This document shows positions 29,088 to 39,160 of a stretch of DNA of 57,636 bases, piece by piece. Source of the stretch: Acidimicrobiia bacterium (lineage in GTDB: Bacteria; Actinomycetota; Acidimicrobiia; Acidimicrobiales; Poriferisodalaceae); assembly GCA_022827265.1 (NCBI GenBank), contig JAJDTF010000027.1:1-57636 (forward strand). The letters are read 5' to 3'. The notes below the pieces were generated by a model. It was not told the DNA's origin. It made no database searches and saw only the letters and a program-made list of their open reading frames with translations. The translations under genes and the position numbers were made by a program. Each line of letters opens with the position of its first letter. Position 1 is the stretch's first letter.

Positions 29088-29807
29088 TTAGTGATCGCCC
29101 TTGGGGTCGAGCAGGGCAGTCAGCCGACCGATCGAGAAGTCGTCGCTGCGTGCGGCGTCGATGAGCACACGCTCGGCAGCGGCGATCTTGGCGGCCGCCG
29201 CGCGAACATCGGCCGCCACGTCGACAGGCACCACGACCGCACCGTGACGGTCGGCATGAATGAGGTCGCCGGGGCGCACCGACATGCCATGCACCGTCAC
29301 CGGCACCGCATATTCCACGACGTGCACCCACGCGTGAGACGGGCCGATCGAGCCGGCCAGCGCACTAAAGCCCGGTGCCCACTCGCCCAAGTCGCGGATC
29401 GAGCCGTTGGTGATGACGCCGAGCGAGCCCAACCCGGCATGGATGCTGCTGTTCACCTCGCCCCACCAGGCGCCATGGCCAGGCGAGGCGTCGATGTCTT
29501 CGATCACGGTAATCGTGGGCTGTGGACCCTCGGCCATGTGCCGGTAGTAGCCGACGCGCACTGCCAAGTCGTCGTTGCCGGATCGGCCCGATGGAGCATT
29601 GGCGCGGATCGTGGCCGTGCGGGCGTAGCCGACAATGACGGTGCCCGGGTCGGGACAGACCAGCGGTGAGGTGGTGTATCCGTAGGCGCGGCGTTGCGGT
29701 GCCACGACCTCGAGCGCATTGCAGACGGTCGACGTGTCCAGCGCCCGCAACGCGTCGAGCACGTCAAGGTTCAACGGCCCAGTGCTCAACGGGTCGTCGG
29801 TGCTCAT
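29088..29807 (-). CDS. RraA-like family protein
   Basis: 239 residues of the RraA/HMG-CHA aldolase fold. It has GVITNGSIRDLGEW with the conserved Arg-Asp, and GDLIHADRHGAVVVPVDVA near the C-terminus, the metal and substrate region in the aldolase branch. An SGRSGNDDLAVRVGYYRHM stretch and DIDASPGHGAWWGEVNSSI fill the middle. The fold covers both aldolases and decarboxylases (4-hydroxy-4-methyl-2-oxoglutarate type) and the RNase E inhibitor RraA; I cannot choose. It lies just after rplQ, which it does not overlap. Confidence 0.8.
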   Translation of the reverse strand: MSTDDPLSTGPLNLDVLDALRALDTSTVCNALEVVAPQRRAYGYTTSPLVCPDPGTVIVGYARTATIRANAPSGRSGNDDLAVRVGYYRHMAEGPQPTITVIEDIDASPGHGAWWGEVNSSIHAGLGSLGVITNGSIRDLGEWAPGFSALAGSIGPSHAWVHVVEYAVPVTVHGMSVRPGDLIHADRHGAVVVPVDVAADVRAAAAKIAAAERVLIDAARSDDFSIGRLTALLDPKGDH

Positions 29808-29828
29808 GTGCCGGGGCGCCGCGAAGAG

Positions 29829-30182
29829 CTAGACCAACTCGATGAGCGCCATGGGGGCGTTGTCGCCCCGGCGCGGTCCGAGCTTCAAGATGCGCGTGTA
29901 GCCGCCCGGACGTCCCTCGTAGCGCGGACCGATCTCGTCGATGAGCTTCTGGGCCATCTCCTGGTCGCCGTTGAGGCTGGCGATGATCTGGCGATGCCGT
30001 GCCAGGCCGCCCTTGCGCGCCTTGGTGATGAGCTTCTCGGCGTATGGCCGCAACGCCTTGGCCTTGGCCTCGGTGGTCTCGATGGCTTCCGCAGCGAACA
30101 ACGACGCCGCCAGGTTGGCCAGCATGGAGCGCTGGTGACTGGCGCTGCCGCCGAGGCGTCGGCCCTTCGTGGGCGTGGGCAT
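29829..30182 (-). CDS. rplQ: 50S ribosomal protein L17
   Basis: L17 lies near the large-subunit tunnel exit. The 117-residue protein has the strict start region [35 protein letters not shown] and [25 protein letters not shown] at the end. It follows rpoA with only two bases between and is the last gene of the ribosomal superoperon. Confidence 0.98.
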   Translation of the reverse strand: MPTPTKGRRLGGSASHQRSMLANLAASLFAAEAIETTEAKAKALRPYAEKLITKARKGGLARHRQIIASLNGDQEMAQKLIDEIGPRYEGRPGGYTRILKLGPRRGDNAPMALIELV

Positions 30183-30184
30183 GA

Positions 30185-31228
30185 TCAGCTGACCGCCGCC
30201 GGCGTGGCCTCTTCGGCTTCTGCCTCAGCCTCGCCCTCAGCCTCGCCGTCGGACTCAGCCTCGGACGACGGGCTCATGCCACGCAGCGCCAGACCCCGCT
30301 CGTCGAGCTTCTCGATGACCTCGTCGAGCGACTTCTGACCGAAGTTCGGCACCGTCATGAGTTCGTCCACCGACTGGTCGAGCAGCTCTCCGATGGTGTT
30401 GAACTGCGCACGCTTGAGGCAGTTGCGGGCACGCTCGGACAGGCCCAAGTCTTCGATGGGACGTTCCAGATCGCTGGCGCGGCTGCCGCCGACCGCCACT
30501 TCGGCGATGTCGAGACCCAGGGGCTCCGGCGACAGCTCGGCAATCATGAGCATCAGCCGGCACAGGGTGTCGCCCGCCGACGACAGCGCTTCGCGCGGGG
30601 TCATCGCGCCATCGGTCTCGATGTCGAGCACAAGCCGGTCGAAATCGGTGGACTGCTCGACGCGCACCGGCTCGACCTCCACCGCCACACGACGCACCGG
30701 GCTGAACAGCGCATCCACGAGGATCACGCCGATCGTGCTGCCGGCACGCTCGCTCTCGGGCGCTGCGTAGCCCCAGCCGCGCTCCACAGTGAGGTCCATC
30801 GCCAGGCGGGCGCCCTCGCCGAGCGTCGCGATGTGCAGGTCGGGTGTCAGGCACTCGACATCGATGCCCCAGTCCACGTGCCCCGCCAGCACCGGGCCCA
30901 CGCCCCGCTCATCGAGGCGCACCGCCACGGGCTCGTCGGTGTGGCACCTCAGCACCACGTCCTTGAGATTCAGGATGATGTCAGTGACGTCTTCGACGAC
31001 GCCCTCAATGGTCGTGAACTCGTGCAGCGCGTCGTCGAAGCGCACCTGGGTGATCGCTGCGCCGGGAATCGACGACAGCAGCGTGCGGCGCAGCGAGTTG
31101 CCCAGCGTGTGCCCGAAGCCGGGCTCCAGCGGGCCGATAGCGAAGCGCTGGCGGTTGCCTTCGGGCTCGCCGAGGATGTCGATCGTCGGTCGGTGCATGA
31201 CCAAGGTGTCAGAGATGGACACGTTCAC
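30185..31228 (-). CDS. rpoA: RNA polymerase alpha subunit
   Basis: 347 residues. The N-terminal assembly domain is clear ([39 protein letters not shown]). A linker follows, then the C-terminal DNA and activator-binding domain ([52 protein letters not shown]). It ends in an acidic low-complexity tail, [22 protein letters not shown], encoded by a run of short near-repeats. It is transcribed with rpsD upstream and rplQ downstream. Confidence 0.98.
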   Translation of the reverse strand: MNVSISDTLVMHRPTIDILGEPEGNRQRFAIGPLEPGFGHTLGNSLRRTLLSSIPGAAITQVRFDDALHEFTTIEGVVEDVTDIILNLKDVVLRCHTDEPVAVRLDERGVGPVLAGHVDWGIDVECLTPDLHIATLGEGARLAMDLTVERGWGYAAPESERAGSTIGVILVDALFSPVRRVAVEVEPVRVEQSTDFDRLVLDIETDGAMTPREALSSAGDTLCRLMLMIAELSPEPLGLDIAEVAVGGSRASDLERPIEDLGLSERARNCLKRAQFNTIGELLDQSVDELMTVPNFGQKSLDEVIEKLDERGLALRGMSPSSEAESDGEAEGEAEAEAEEATPAAVS

Positions 31229-31257
31229 CCCTTCGTGGGCGGCAGATGTTGACAGGA

Positions 31258-31875
31258 CTATTTGCTGTAGAGCTCGACGATGAGCTGCTCGCGAACCGGG
31301 ATCTCAATCTGGGACCGGATCGGCAGTTCGCGCACGGTGACTCGCTGGCCTCCGTCGCTCGCCTCCAGCCACGGGGGTGGGGTGCGGTCGAGCACGTCGA
31401 GATTCCAGCGGACGGTGACGATCTCGCGGGCCTTGGTCCGCAACTCGATCACGTCGTCCTTGCGGGCCCGGAAGCTGGGAATGTTCACCCGGCGTCCGTT
31501 GACGTCGATGTGGCCGTGGCTCACGAACTGGCGAGCCTGCGGGCGGGTCGCCGCCCAACCGGCCCGGTACACGATGTTGTCGAGACGCAGCTCGAGCAGC
31601 CGCAGCAGGTTCTCGCCGGTGACCCCGCGCTGGCGGGCAGCCTCTTGGTAGACGTTGCGGAACTGCCGCTCTGTCATCCCGTAGGTGAAGCGGCACTTCT
31701 GCTTCTCCTGCAGCTGCAGCAAGAACTCCGAGTTCTGGCTGCGTCGCCGGCCGCGGCCGTGCTCACCGGGCGGGTAGGGACGCCGGTCGAGCGCCTTCGT
31801 CTCGCCCTCAGTGCCCCAGATATTGGTGTTGAGCCGCCGCGAGACGCGCGCCTTGGGACCCGTATAGCGAGACAT
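31258..31875 (-). CDS. rpsD: 30S ribosomal protein S4
   Basis: A 205-residue S4 that starts the 16S rRNA 5'-domain assembly. The start MSRYTGPKARVSRRL, the KKQK-equivalent LQLQEKQKCRFTYGMTERQFRN and the S4 RNA-binding motif RLDNIVYRAGWAATRPQARQFVSHGHIDVNGRRVNIPSF are all present. It ends two bases upstream of the rpsK-to-rpsD junction. The zinc-finger cysteines found in some S4 proteins are absent. Confidence 0.98.
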   Translation of the reverse strand: MSRYTGPKARVSRRLNTNIWGTEGETKALDRRPYPPGEHGRGRRRSQNSEFLLQLQEKQKCRFTYGMTERQFRNVYQEAARQRGVTGENLLRLLELRLDNIVYRAGWAATRPQARQFVSHGHIDVNGRRVNIPSFRARKDDVIELRTKAREIVTVRWNLDVLDRTPPPWLEASDGGQRVTVRELPIRSQIEIPVREQLIVELYSK

Positions 31876-31876
31876 C

Positions 31877-32272
31877 TCAGACCCTCCGGCGCTTCGGGGG
31901 GCGGCAGCCGTTGTGCGGCACGGGCGTCATGTCACGGATGCCCTTGATCTCGATGCCGGAATTCTGGATGGAACGGATCGCGGTCTCGCGGCCCGAGCCG
32001 GGACCCTTCACATGCACATGCACCCGACGCACTCCATGCTCCATGGCGCGCTCGGCGGCCTGCTCGGCGGCCTGCTGCGCGGCGAACGGCGTCGACTTGC
32101 GGGAGCCCTTGAAGCCGGCGTTGCCGGCCGAGGCCCACGACACCACGTTGCCCTGCAGGTCCGTGAAAGTGATGATCGTGTTGTTGAACGAGCTCTTGAT
32201 GTGCGCCACGCCGTCGCCGACGTTCTTACGCTCTTTGCGCCGCCCTCGGCGAGGCTGCTGCTGCTGGTTCAC
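31877..32272 (-). CDS. rpsK: 30S ribosomal protein S11
   Basis: 131 residues; S11 lies on the small-subunit platform near the mRNA exit. It has [29 protein letters not shown] and the C-terminal [20 protein letters not shown]. The GTG at 32272 is preceded by GAGG nine bases upstream; the long upstream extension of the same frame is read-through. The word CGCAAGTGAAC occurs both at the rpsM stop and at this start, possibly left by a small duplication. Confidence 0.97.
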   Translation of the reverse strand: MNQQQQPRRGRRKERKNVGDGVAHIKSSFNNTIITFTDLQGNVVSWASAGNAGFKGSRKSTPFAAQQAAEQAAERAMEHGVRRVHVHVKGPGSGRETAIRSIQNSGIEIKGIRDMTPVPHNGCRPPKRRRV

Positions 32273-32330
32273 TTGCGCCCGCCTCTCATGCGTCCGTTCT
32301 CTCGTTGCCGACGAATTCGGCTGCGCACGT

Positions 32331-32708
32331 TCACTTGCGTACCTTCTTCTTGCCAGCGACGGTCTTGCGCGGACCCTTGCGGGTGCGTGCGTTCGTATGC
32401 GTGCGTTGGCCGCGCACCGGCAGCCCGCGGCGGTGGCGGACGCCCTGGTAGCAGCCGATCTCGATCTTCCGCTTGACGTCCTGGGCGATGTCACGCCGCA
32501 GGTCGCCCTCGACAGCCAGATTGGCGTCGATGTGGTTGCGGATACGGGCTACCTCGGCATCGGTCAGGTCGCGCACGCGTGTGCGCTCTGCGATGTTCAG
32601 GTCTTCGCAGATCTGCTGGCTGGCCGAGCGGCCGATGCCGTAGATGTAGGTGAGCGCGATCTCCACACGCTTCTCACGCGGAATGTCGACGCCGGCGATT
32701 CGGGCCAT
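32331..32708 (-). CDS. rpsM: 30S ribosomal protein S13
   Basis: A 125-residue S13 from the small-subunit head, contacting the large subunit and t[29 protein letters not shown] and the helix-two-turn-helix region are clear, as is the [31 protein letters not shown] tail. It follows rpmJ by 18 bases, then rpsK and rpsD follow in the usual alpha-operon order. Confidence 0.98.
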   Translation of the reverse strand: MARIAGVDIPREKRVEIALTYIYGIGRSASQQICEDLNIAERTRVRDLTDAEVARIRNHIDANLAVEGDLRRDIAQDVKRKIEIGCYQGVRHRRGLPVRGQRTHTNARTRKGPRKTVAGKKKVRK

Positions 32709-32726
32709 CTATACGGGACTCCTGCC

Positions 32727-32840
32727 TCAGCCTTGCCGCTGCTTGTGTCGCGGGTTCTCACAGATCACCCGGATCCGTCCGTGACGGCGGATGACGCGGC
32801 ACTTGTCGCAGATCTTCTTGACGCTCGGACGGACTTTCAT
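32727..32840 (-). CDS. rpmJ: 50S ribosomal protein L36
   Basis: A 37-residue zinc-binding L36, [14 protein letters not shown] followed by [11 protein letters not shown]. The zinc ligands are the CxxC pair, a later Cys and the His. It lies immediately between adk and rpsM. In most actinobacteria map and infA come between adk and rpmJ; here only 40 bases separate them. Confidence 0.97.
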   Translation of the reverse strand: MKVRPSVKKICDKCRVIRRHGRIRVICENPRHKQRQG

Positions 32841-32870
32841 CGGGTGACCTGCGCTGTAGACGAGCGAGCA

Positions 32871-32876
32871 AGTATA
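32871..32876 (-). promoter_or_regulatory. Possible -10 box before rpmJ
   Basis: TATACT on the minus strand, 30 bases before the rpmJ ATG, in the short gap after adk. No convincing -35 box is seen at the right distance. It could give the alpha operon (rpmJ to rplQ) its own transcription start. Confidence 0.35.
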
Positions 32877-32880
32877 GGGG

Positions 32881-33441
32881 TCACAGTGCCGCCTCGATGG
32901 CGTGCACGATGCGCCCATGGACCTCGGCGGGCGTGCCGAGGCCGTCCACGGAGACCAGCACTCCCTGATCGGCGAACAGCTTCCGCAGCGGCGCTGTTTC
33001 GGCTTCGTACAGTTCCAGCCGCCGGGAAATCACCTCCGGCGTGTCGTCGGCTCGGCCTCGCTCCAGCATCCGCTGGGTCACCACCTCGTCGGGCACGTCC
33101 ACGTCGATTGCCCGGTCCACCGCGTTCGGCGCCAGCAGTGCGAACAGACCGTCGGCCTGGGCCTCGGTGCGGGGGAAGCCGTCGAGCAGGAAACCGGCTG
33201 CGGTGTCGGGCTCGGTGAGCCGCTCAGCCACGATGCCCAGGATCAGCTCGTCGCTGACCAGGTCGCCTGCGTCCATCACTGCTTTGGCCTGCCGGCCCAG
33301 CTCGGTGCCCGCAGCGACGGCGGCGCGCAGCATGTCTCCTGTCGAGATGTGGGCGATGCCGTAGCGCTCCACCAGCAACTCGCATTGGGTGCCCTTGCCA
33401 GCTCCCTGCTTCCCCAGGATGACCAGCCGTCGTGTGCTCAT
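32881..33441 (-). CDS. adk: Adenylate kinase
   Basis: A 186-residue short-lid adenylate kinase interconverting AMP, ATP and ADP. It has the P-loop [16 protein letters not shown], the AMP site [15 protein letters not shown] and [14 protein letters not shown]. The lid is reduced to [24 protein letters not shown]. This compact form is common in actinobacteria. Its start shares a base with the secY stop, consistent with coupled translation. Confidence 0.97.
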   Translation of the reverse strand: MSTRRLVILGKQGAGKGTQCELLVERYGIAHISTGDMLRAAVAAGTELGRQAKAVMDAGDLVSDELILGIVAERLTEPDTAAGFLLDGFPRTEAQADGLFALLAPNAVDRAIDVDVPDEVVTQRMLERGRADDTPEVISRRLELYEAETAPLRKLFADQGVLVSVDGLGTPAEVHGRIVHAIEAAL

Positions 33442-34769
33442 CAGGCCAGGAACCCTTCGTAGTTGCGCATCAGCAACTGGCTGTCGACCTGTTTCATCGT
33501 CTCCAGCGCCACACCCGAGGCAATCAGGATCGACACACCGCCGAATCCGATCGCTGCACCGGCACCGCCGCTGCCCAGAGCATCCAGGTCACTGGTCAGC
33601 GACAGCAGCACGCTGGGCAGCAGCGCCACCATGGCAATGAACAGGGCGCCCGGCAGCGTGATGCGGTTCAGCACCCGGGCCAAGTACCGCTCGGTCTGCG
33701 GCCCGGGCCGGATGCCGGGGATGAAGCCGCCCTGCTTTCGGATGTTGTCGGCCTGGCGCACGGGGTCGAACGTGATGGCCGTATAGAAGTAGGCGAATCC
33801 CACGATCAGCCCGCCGAAGAACAGGATGTAGGCGATGTTGTCGGGCTGGGTCAGGTACTCGTCGACAGCGGTCTGCAGCCAGCCCCAGTTCGCCACATTC
33901 GACAGCAGCACCGGCAGGAACAGGATCGAGCTGGCGAAGATCACCGGGATCACGCCCGACTGGTTGACCTTCAGCGGGATGTAGGTGTTCTGCCCGCCGT
34001 AGAGCCTGCGGCCCACCTGTCGGCGGGAGAACTGCACCGGGATGCGGCGCTGGCCCTGCTCGATGAAGATGATGGCCACCATCATTCCCGTGGCCACGAT
34101 GACCGCGGCCGCCAAGTACACCGTGCCTTGCACCGCCAGCAGGCGGGCCCCGTCGAAGGGGATCGTGGACACGACCGAGGCAAAGATGAGCAGCGACATG
34201 CCGTTGCCCACGCCGCGCTGGCTGATCAGCTCGCCCATCCACATGAGCAGCGCCGTGCCCGCCGTCAGCGACAGGATCACCAGCGCCACGCGGTTGAACG
34301 TGAAGTCGGGGATGACGATGACGCCGGCAGTATTGCCCAAGGCGGTGCCCTGGCCCCGCCCGAAGATGAACGTGATGCCTGTGGCCTGCACGAAGGCGAT
34401 GCCCAGCGTCAGGTAGCGGGTGTACTGCGTCAGCTTCCGCTGCCCTACCGCACCCTGCTGCTGGAGCTGCTCGAAGCGCGGGATCGCGACGGTGAGGATC
34501 TGGATGATGATCGACGCCGTGATGTACGGCATGATCCCCAACGCGAAGATCGCGAAGTTGGTGAGCGCGCCGCCCGAGAACAGGTTCAGCAGCGCCAGCA
34601 CGCCGCCGGTCGAGCTGGCTTGCTCGCGCAGCGACACGATGGCGTCGAAGTCGATGCCCGGCACCGGCACCTGGGAGCCCAGCCTGTACGCCGCAATGAT
34701 GAACAGCGTGAACATGATCTTCCGGCGCAGATCTGCGATCCGGAAGATGTTGCGCATGTGGCCGAGCAC
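33441..34769 (-). CDS. secY: Protein translocase subunit SecY
   Basis: The 442-residue channel of the Sec translocon, with ten membrane segments. Recognisable parts are NIFRIADLRRKIMFTLFIIAAYRLG, the plug region after VPGIDFD, MGELISQRGVGNGMSLLIFASVV and TERYLARVLNRITLPGALFI. The GTG at 34769 follows an AGGGG site; an ATG four codons later is the alternative. It lies between rplO and adk as usual in the spc operon. Confidence 0.97.
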   Translation of the reverse strand: MLGHMRNIFRIADLRRKIMFTLFIIAAYRLGSQVPVPGIDFDAIVSLREQASSTGGVLALLNLFSGGALTNFAIFALGIMPYITASIIIQILTVAIPRFEQLQQQGAVGQRKLTQYTRYLTLGIAFVQATGITFIFGRGQGTALGNTAGVIVIPDFTFNRVALVILSLTAGTALLMWMGELISQRGVGNGMSLLIFASVVSTIPFDGARLLAVQGTVYLAAAVIVATGMMVAIIFIEQGQRRIPVQFSRRQVGRRLYGGQNTYIPLKVNQSGVIPVIFASSILFLPVLLSNVANWGWLQTAVDEYLTQPDNIAYILFFGGLIVGFAYFYTAITFDPVRQADNIRKQGGFIPGIRPGPQTERYLARVLNRITLPGALFIAMVALLPSVLLSLTSDLDALGSGGAGAAIGFGGVSILIASGVALETMKQVDSQLLMRNYEGFLA

Positions 34770-34778
34770 GACGAGCCC

Positions 34779-35270
34779 CTAGCGATTGGTGTGCTGGTTG
34801 CCCCGGGCGGGTGGCCGGGGACCGCCGAACGTGGGCGGCAGTATCTCGATGCTCCCACCGGCACTCTCGATGGCTGCGCGGGCCGAGCCGGACACGGCGT
34901 GGGCTTTCACCGTTACGGATCGGGTGATCTCGCCACGCCCGAGAATCTTGACCATGGCGCCCTTGGACACCAAACCGCGGGCCAACAGCCCGGCAGGCGT
35001 AATGTCGTCGAGACCGCAGTCTTCGAGGGTGTCGAGGTTGACCGGCTGGTACTCGACGCGAAACGGGTTCTTGAAGCCCTTGCGCTTGGGAATGCGGACT
35101 TGCAGCGGCAGCTGGCCGCCCTCGTACCAAACAGGAACGGTGCCGCGGGCGCGAGTGCCCTTGGTGCCGCGGCCGGCAGTCTTGCCGCCCTTGCCGCTGG
35201 TGCCGCGCGCGACCCGCCTTCGCTTGCGCTTCGATCCCGGCGGCGGGGCCAGATCATGCAGTCTCAGCAT
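34779..35270 (-). CDS. rplO: 50S ribosomal protein L15
   Basis: 163 residues; L15 is a central large-subunit protein. It has the basic start [20 protein letters not shown], then GKGGKTAGRGTKGTRAR, and a globular end with TPAGLLARGLVSKGAMVKILGRGEI. The start ATG is decided by a perfect AGGAGG eight bases upstream. It overlaps the end of rpmD by 17 bases. The C-terminal tail from FGGPRPPARGNQHTNR is an extension. Confidence 0.97.
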   Translation of the reverse strand: MLRLHDLAPPPGSKRKRRRVARGTSGKGGKTAGRGTKGTRARGTVPVWYEGGQLPLQVRIPKRKGFKNPFRVEYQPVNLDTLEDCGLDDITPAGLLARGLVSKGAMVKILGRGEITRSVTVKAHAVSGSARAAIESAGGSIEILPPTFGGPRPPARGNQHTNR

Positions 35271-35496
35271 CGCTGACCTCCTGAGATGTAACAAATTCAG
35301 CAGTGATCAGATGACTCACCTTGCGCAGCATGCCGCGGATCTCGGGTCGATCCGGCAGGGTATGGCTGCGGCCGATCTTGCCCAGCCCGAGCGCCCGCAG
35401 CGCCCCGCGTGCCTTGGGCTTGGCCCCGATGCCCGATCGCACCTGCGTCACCACGATCTGGTTGCTGCCATGCTGATTCGAACTCGGCGCGCTCAT
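35254..35496 (-). CDS. rpmD: 50S ribosomal protein L30
   Basis: 80 residues. [52 protein letters not shown] is the full L30 core. Both termini are extended beyond the usual 60 residues, and the C-terminal part runs over the rplO start. The start overlaps the rpsE stop as ATGA. Confidence 0.96.
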   Translation of the reverse strand: MSAPSSNQHGSNQIVVTQVRSGIGAKPKARGALRALGLGKIGRSHTLPDRPEIRGMLRKVSHLITAEFVTSQEVSDAETA

Positions 35497-36200
35497 GATG
35501 TGGCCCCTGCGGAGGCATTGCTCAGCTTGCGCGTGCGCTCTGTCTCGCGGTATGCCTCGAGCAGACCGGCGGGGATGCACTCCTCGGGCGACAGCCCGCG
35601 CAGCTTGGCCACCTCGTCTGGACGCTTGAGGGCCGCCAAGCCCGCGATCGTGGCTCGGGCCACGTTGATGTGATTGGAGGAGCCGAGCGACTTGGCCAGC
35701 ACATCGCTGATGCCTGCCTCCTCGAGGATTGCCCTGGCGGCGCCACCAGCAATGACGCCGGTACCAGGGGCCGCCGGCTGCAGCAGCACCTTGCCGGCGC
35801 CCATGACTCCCAGCACGGGATGGACGATGGTGGAGCCGGCCAGGGGCACCTCGAACAGGCTCTTGCGGGCCTCTTCGGTGCCCTTCTGGATCGCCAACGG
35901 CACTTCCTTGGCCTTGCCGTAGCCCAAGCCGACCCGGCCGGCGCCGTCGCCGATCACCACGAGTGCGGAGAACGAGAAGCGGCGGCCGCCCTTGACCACC
36001 TTGGCCACACGGTTGATGTCGATGACCCGCGATTCACGCAGACCGTCGTCGCCGCTGTTGCGAGGGTTGTCGAATTGGCGATCGCGCGGGCGACGTCCGC
36101 CCCGTTCGCGCTCGTTGCCGCCGCGTTCGTTGCCGCTGCCGCGTTCGTTGCCGCTGCGCGGTTGCGAAGGGCCGGCCTGTGAGGTTGGTGCGTCTGTCAC
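35493..36200 (-). CDS. rpsE: 30S ribosomal protein S5
   Basis: 235 residues against about 165-200 typical. S5 lies at the mRNA entry and helps decoding accuracy. The core [43 protein letters not shown] is standard. The extra length is an N-terminal tail with GNERG repeats ([18 protein letters not shown]) written by near-identical 15-18-base units. GTG 36200 is chosen because GGGAGG lies four bases before it. Confidence 0.96.
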   Translation of the reverse strand: MTDAPTSQAGPSQPRSGNERGSGNERGGNERERGGRRPRDRQFDNPRNSGDDGLRESRVIDINRVAKVVKGGRRFSFSALVVIGDGAGRVGLGYGKAKEVPLAIQKGTEEARKSLFEVPLAGSTIVHPVLGVMGAGKVLLQPAAPGTGVIAGGAARAILEEAGISDVLAKSLGSSNHINVARATIAGLAALKRPDEVAKLRGLSPEECIPAGLLEAYRETERTRKLSNASAGATS

Positions 36201-36210
36201 GAGTCCTCCC

Positions 36211-36564
36211 TCAGAACTCCAGGCCGCCCTCGCGGGCAGCATCTGCAAGGGCCGCCACGCGGCCGTGATAACGGTTCCCACCGCGGTCGAAGGTGACGGT
36301 GGTGGTGCCTGCCGCCTGAGCCCGTTCGGCGATGAGCCGGCCGATCTCGCTGGCGGCTGTGATGTTGCCGCCACCCGTCACGCCGGCTTCGCGCGACGAC
36401 GCAGCAGCCAGCGTGCGGCCAGCATCGTCGTCGATGAGCTGAGCGCTGATATGCCGGTTGGACCGGTACACCGCGAGGCGCGGCCGCGCTGCGGTGCCGG
36501 TGATCTTCTTGCGGACGCGACGGCGGCGCCGATCACGCCGAGCCGCCCTCGTGGGAGCACTCAC
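36211..36564 (-). CDS. rplR: 50S ribosomal protein L18
   Basis: A 117-residue 5S-rRNA-binding protein. [31 protein letters not shown] and the ending [29 protein letters not shown] are typical. The start overlaps the end of rplF by four bases. Confidence 0.98.
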   Translation of the reverse strand: MSAPTRAARRDRRRRRVRKKITGTAARPRLAVYRSNRHISAQLIDDDAGRTLAAASSREAGVTGGGNITAASEIGRLIAERAQAAGTTTVTFDRGGNRYHGRVAALADAAREGGLEF

Positions 36565-37142
36565 TTCGCCGCCTTTCCGGCCTTGCGCAGCACGCGCTCG
36601 TCGAGGTAGCGGATGCCCTTGCCCTTGTAGGGCTCGGGCTTGCGCAGCGCACGGATGTTGGCCGCGACCTGCCCGACGAGTTGCTTGTCGATGCCCTTCA
36701 CGATGATGGACGTCTGGTTCGGCACCTCGAAGCTGATGCCGTCGGGTGCGCTCACCGGCACGGTGTGACTGAATCCCAGCGACAGTTCGAGCGCCGATGA
36801 TCCGCGGGCTGCTGCGCGGTATCCCACGCCGACGATCTGCAGTTCCTTGGAGAAGCCCTGCGACACGCCCTGCACCATGTTGGCGACCAGCGCCCGGCTC
36901 AGGCCATGCAGCGATCGCTGCGAGCGGCTGTCGTCGGCGCGCTCCACGACGACCTGGCTGCCGTCTTGCTGGTCGTCGAGCCGCACACGGATGCCCGCGG
37001 CCATCTCCCGCTGGAGCTCGCCTCCGGGTCCGCGGACGGTCACCACGTCGCCAGTCACGGCGCCGGCGACATCGGGGGCCGGTTCGGCCGTCACCGTCAC
37101 CCCGTCGGGAATCGAGATGGGCGTCTTGCCCACGCGTGACAT
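36561..37142 (-). CDS. rplF: 50S ribosomal protein L6
   Basis: 193 residues; L6 lies near the factor-binding centre. It has [17 protein letters not shown] and the family signature [24 protein letters not shown] at the end. A short insertion ([12 protein letters not shown]) lies near residue 25. It follows rpsH by nine bases. Confidence 0.97.
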   Translation of the reverse strand: MSRVGKTPISIPDGVTVTAEPAPDVAGAVTGDVVTVRGPGGELQREMAAGIRVRLDDQQDGSQVVVERADDSRSQRSLHGLSRALVANMVQGVSQGFSKELQIVGVGYRAAARGSSALELSLGFSHTVPVSAPDGISFEVPNQTSIIVKGIDKQLVGQVAANIRALRKPEPYKGKGIRYLDERVLRKAGKAAK

Positions 37143-37151
37143 CGCCGCCTC

Positions 37152-37556
37152 CTACCAGACGTAACAGAGGATCTCGCCGCCCATGCGGTTGCGGCGAGCT
37201 TCACGGTCGGTCATCAGGCCTCGGCTCGTCGACAGCACGGCGATGCCGAGGCCTCCGAGCACGCGGGGGACCTTGTCGGACTTGGTGTACACGCGCAGCC
37301 CGGGCTTGGAGATGCGCTGCAGCCCCGAGATAGTGCGATCCCGGTCACCGGTGTACTTCAGGTTGATGGTGAGCGTCCGGGCGGGGCCGTCGGTGCCGTC
37401 GCTCACTTGGTAGTCGCTCACGTAGCCCTCTCGCTTGAGGATCGCCGCAAGGCGCTCCTTCTGCTTGGAGGACGGCATGGCCACCTCGTCCTTGAACACC
37501 GTGTTGGCGTTGCGGATGCGGGTGAGCATGTCCGCAATGGGGTCGGTCATCGACAT
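37152..37556 (-). CDS. rpsH: 30S ribosomal protein S8
   Basis: A 134-residue central-domain 16S rRNA binder. [20 protein letters not shown] starts it, and [35 protein letters not shown] is the standard C-terminal half with the STSRGLMTD motif. It lies between the S14 and L6 genes as in the classic spc operon. Confidence 0.98.
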   Translation of the reverse strand: MSMTDPIADMLTRIRNANTVFKDEVAMPSSKQKERLAAILKREGYVSDYQVSDGTDGPARTLTINLKYTGDRDRTISGLQRISKPGLRVYTKSDKVPRVLGGLGIAVLSTSRGLMTDREARRNRMGGEILCYVW

Positions 37557-37569
37557 GTGCGCACCTCCC

Positions 37570-37755
37570 TCACCAGCTGGCCTTGGTCACGCCGGGGACC
37601 TCGCCGGCATGGACCATCTCTCGCAGGCACACTCGACACAGCCCGAACTTGCGGTATACCGACCGCGGTCGACCGCACACGCGGCAGCGCGTGTAGGCGC
37701 GCACCTTGAACTTGGGGGTGCGCTGCTGCTTGTTGACGAGTGCCTTCTTGGCCAT
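37570..37755 (-). CDS. rpsZ: 30S ribosomal protein S14, zinc-binding type
   Basis: 61 residues of the short zinc-type S14, with two CxxC pairs in [25 protein letters not shown]. The small form in the spc operon is the zinc-replete version common in Gram-positives. It lies between rplE and rpsH with no long gap. Confidence 0.98.
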   Translation of the reverse strand: MAKKALVNKQQRTPKFKVRAYTRCRVCGRPRSVYRKFGLCRVCLREMVHAGEVPGVTKASW

Positions 37756-37800
37756 CGGTACTGCCTTTGTTGAATGGGAGCCTGGTGAATGAGCCGGGCG

Positions 37801-38439
37801 CTAGGTCGTTGTGTCTTGGCGGAATGGAAAGCCGAGCGCAACCAGCAGGGCACGCCCGCCCTCATCGTCTGCGGCTGAAGTCACGAGCGTGATGTCCATG
37901 CCGCGGATCTGGTTGACGCTGTCGTAGTCGATCTCGGGAAACACCAGCTGTTCGGTGAGGCCGAACGTGTAGTTGCCGTGGCCGTCGAAGCTGCGCGGCG
38001 ACAGACCCCGGAAGTCGCGGATACGAGGGATGGCCAACGACACGAGACGGTCGTAGAACTCCCACATCCGGTCACGGCGCATCGTGACGCGGGCGCCGAT
38101 CGCGTTGCCCTCGCGCAGCTTGAACCCTGCGATGGACTGCTTCGCCCGGGTGATCGCCGGCCGCTGACCGCAGATGCGACTGAGGTCGTCGATGGCACCC
38201 TCGAGCAGGCCCCGGTTCGTCAGCGCAGCGCCGACGCCCATGTTCACGCTGATCTTCGTCAGCGTGGGCACCTGCATGACGTTCGCGAGTTTGAGCTCGT
38301 CCCGCAGTTGCGCGCGGACGGTGTCGCGGTAGAGCACCTTCATACGAGGTTCGGGCATACGGGGTTCAGGCCGCTTGTTGCCACCGGTGTCGGACGGAGC
38401 GAGGGAGGGGGCGTCGGTCTGGGCCTCGGTCACGCTCAT
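37801..38439 (-). CDS. rplE: 50S ribosomal protein L5
   Basis: A 212-residue 5S rRNA-binding protein. The core starts at [38 protein letters not shown] and includes [25 protein letters not shown] and the [12 protein letters not shown] ending. About 32 extra N-terminal residues contain the duplicated pentapeptide PEPRM. ATG 38439 has GGAGGAG upstream and overlaps the rplX stop as ATGA. Confidence 0.97.
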   Translation of the reverse strand: MSVTEAQTDAPSLAPSDTGGNKRPEPRMPEPRMKVLYRDTVRAQLRDELKLANVMQVPTLTKISVNMGVGAALTNRGLLEGAIDDLSRICGQRPAITRAKQSIAGFKLREGNAIGARVTMRRDRMWEFYDRLVSLAIPRIRDFRGLSPRSFDGHGNYTFGLTEQLVFPEIDYDSVNQIRGMDITLVTSAADDEGGRALLVALGFPFRQDTTT

Positions 38440-38774
38440 GGCAGCTCCTCCCCGGAGACCCGGTGGTAACGCACCTTGCGGCCGCCCTCGAAGCGGAAAC
38501 CGACCCGACCGGGCTGGCCCGTTCGCGGACACACCACCGCCACGTTCGAGACGTCGATCGGCAGCAGGTAGTCGATGATCTGGCCCTCCTGGTTCTGCTG
38601 GGAGGGTCGCTGGTGCTTGTGCCCCACGTTCACGCCTTCCACCGTGAGGCGGCGCCGCGCCAGATCCACCGACACGACCTCGCCTTCCCTGCCCGTGTCC
38701 GGGCCGGAGATCACGCGCACGGTGTCGCCCTTGCGGACTCGCAGCCGCGGCGGCTGGTTCTTCTGGCGTGCCAT
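38436..38774 (-). CDS. rplX: 50S ribosomal protein L24
   Basis: 112 residues; L24 starts large-subunit assembly and sits at the tunnel exit. The KOW motif [47 protein letters not shown] is clear, with [31 protein letters not shown] at the end. It follows rplN by 13 bases. Confidence 0.97.
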   Translation of the reverse strand: MARQKNQPPRLRVRKGDTVRVISGPDTGREGEVVSVDLARRRLTVEGVNVGHKHQRPSQQNQEGQIIDYLLPIDVSNVAVVCPRTGQPGRVGFRFEGGRKVRYHRVSGEELP

Positions 38775-38787
38775 CACGTCACCCCCA

Positions 38788-39156
38788 TCACAGGACTTCA
38801 GGAGCGAGCGAGACGATGCGCATGAAGCGCTTGTCGCGCAGCTCGCGGCCGACGGGACCGAAGATGCGGGTGCCACGGGGCTGGCGGTTGTCGTCGACGA
38901 GCACGGCGGCGTTCTCGTCGAACCGGATGTAGCTGCCGTCTGGACGCCTGCGCTGCTTGCGAGTGCGCACCACGACGCAGCGCACCACGTCGCCCTTGCG
39001 CACCGCTGCGCCCGGGATGGCGTCCTTCACCGTGGCGACGAAAACGTCGCCGATCGAGGCGTAGCGCCGACCCGTGCCGCCGAGCACACGAATGCACAGC
39101 ACCTCGCGGGCACCGGAGTTGTCGGCGACTTTCAGTCGGGACTCTTGCTGGATCAT
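38788..39156 (-). CDS. rplN: 50S ribosomal protein L14
   Basis: A 122-residue protein at the subunit interface. It runs [27 protein letters not shown] to [18 protein letters not shown], with [25 protein letters not shown] and [13 protein letters not shown] in place. It follows rpsQ by four bases. Confidence 0.98.
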   Translation of the reverse strand: MIQQESRLKVADNSGAREVLCIRVLGGTGRRYASIGDVFVATVKDAIPGAAVRKGDVVRCVVVRTRKQRRRPDGSYIRFDENAAVLVDDNRQPRGTRIFGPVGRELRDKRFMRIVSLAPEVL

Positions 39157-39160
39157 GACC

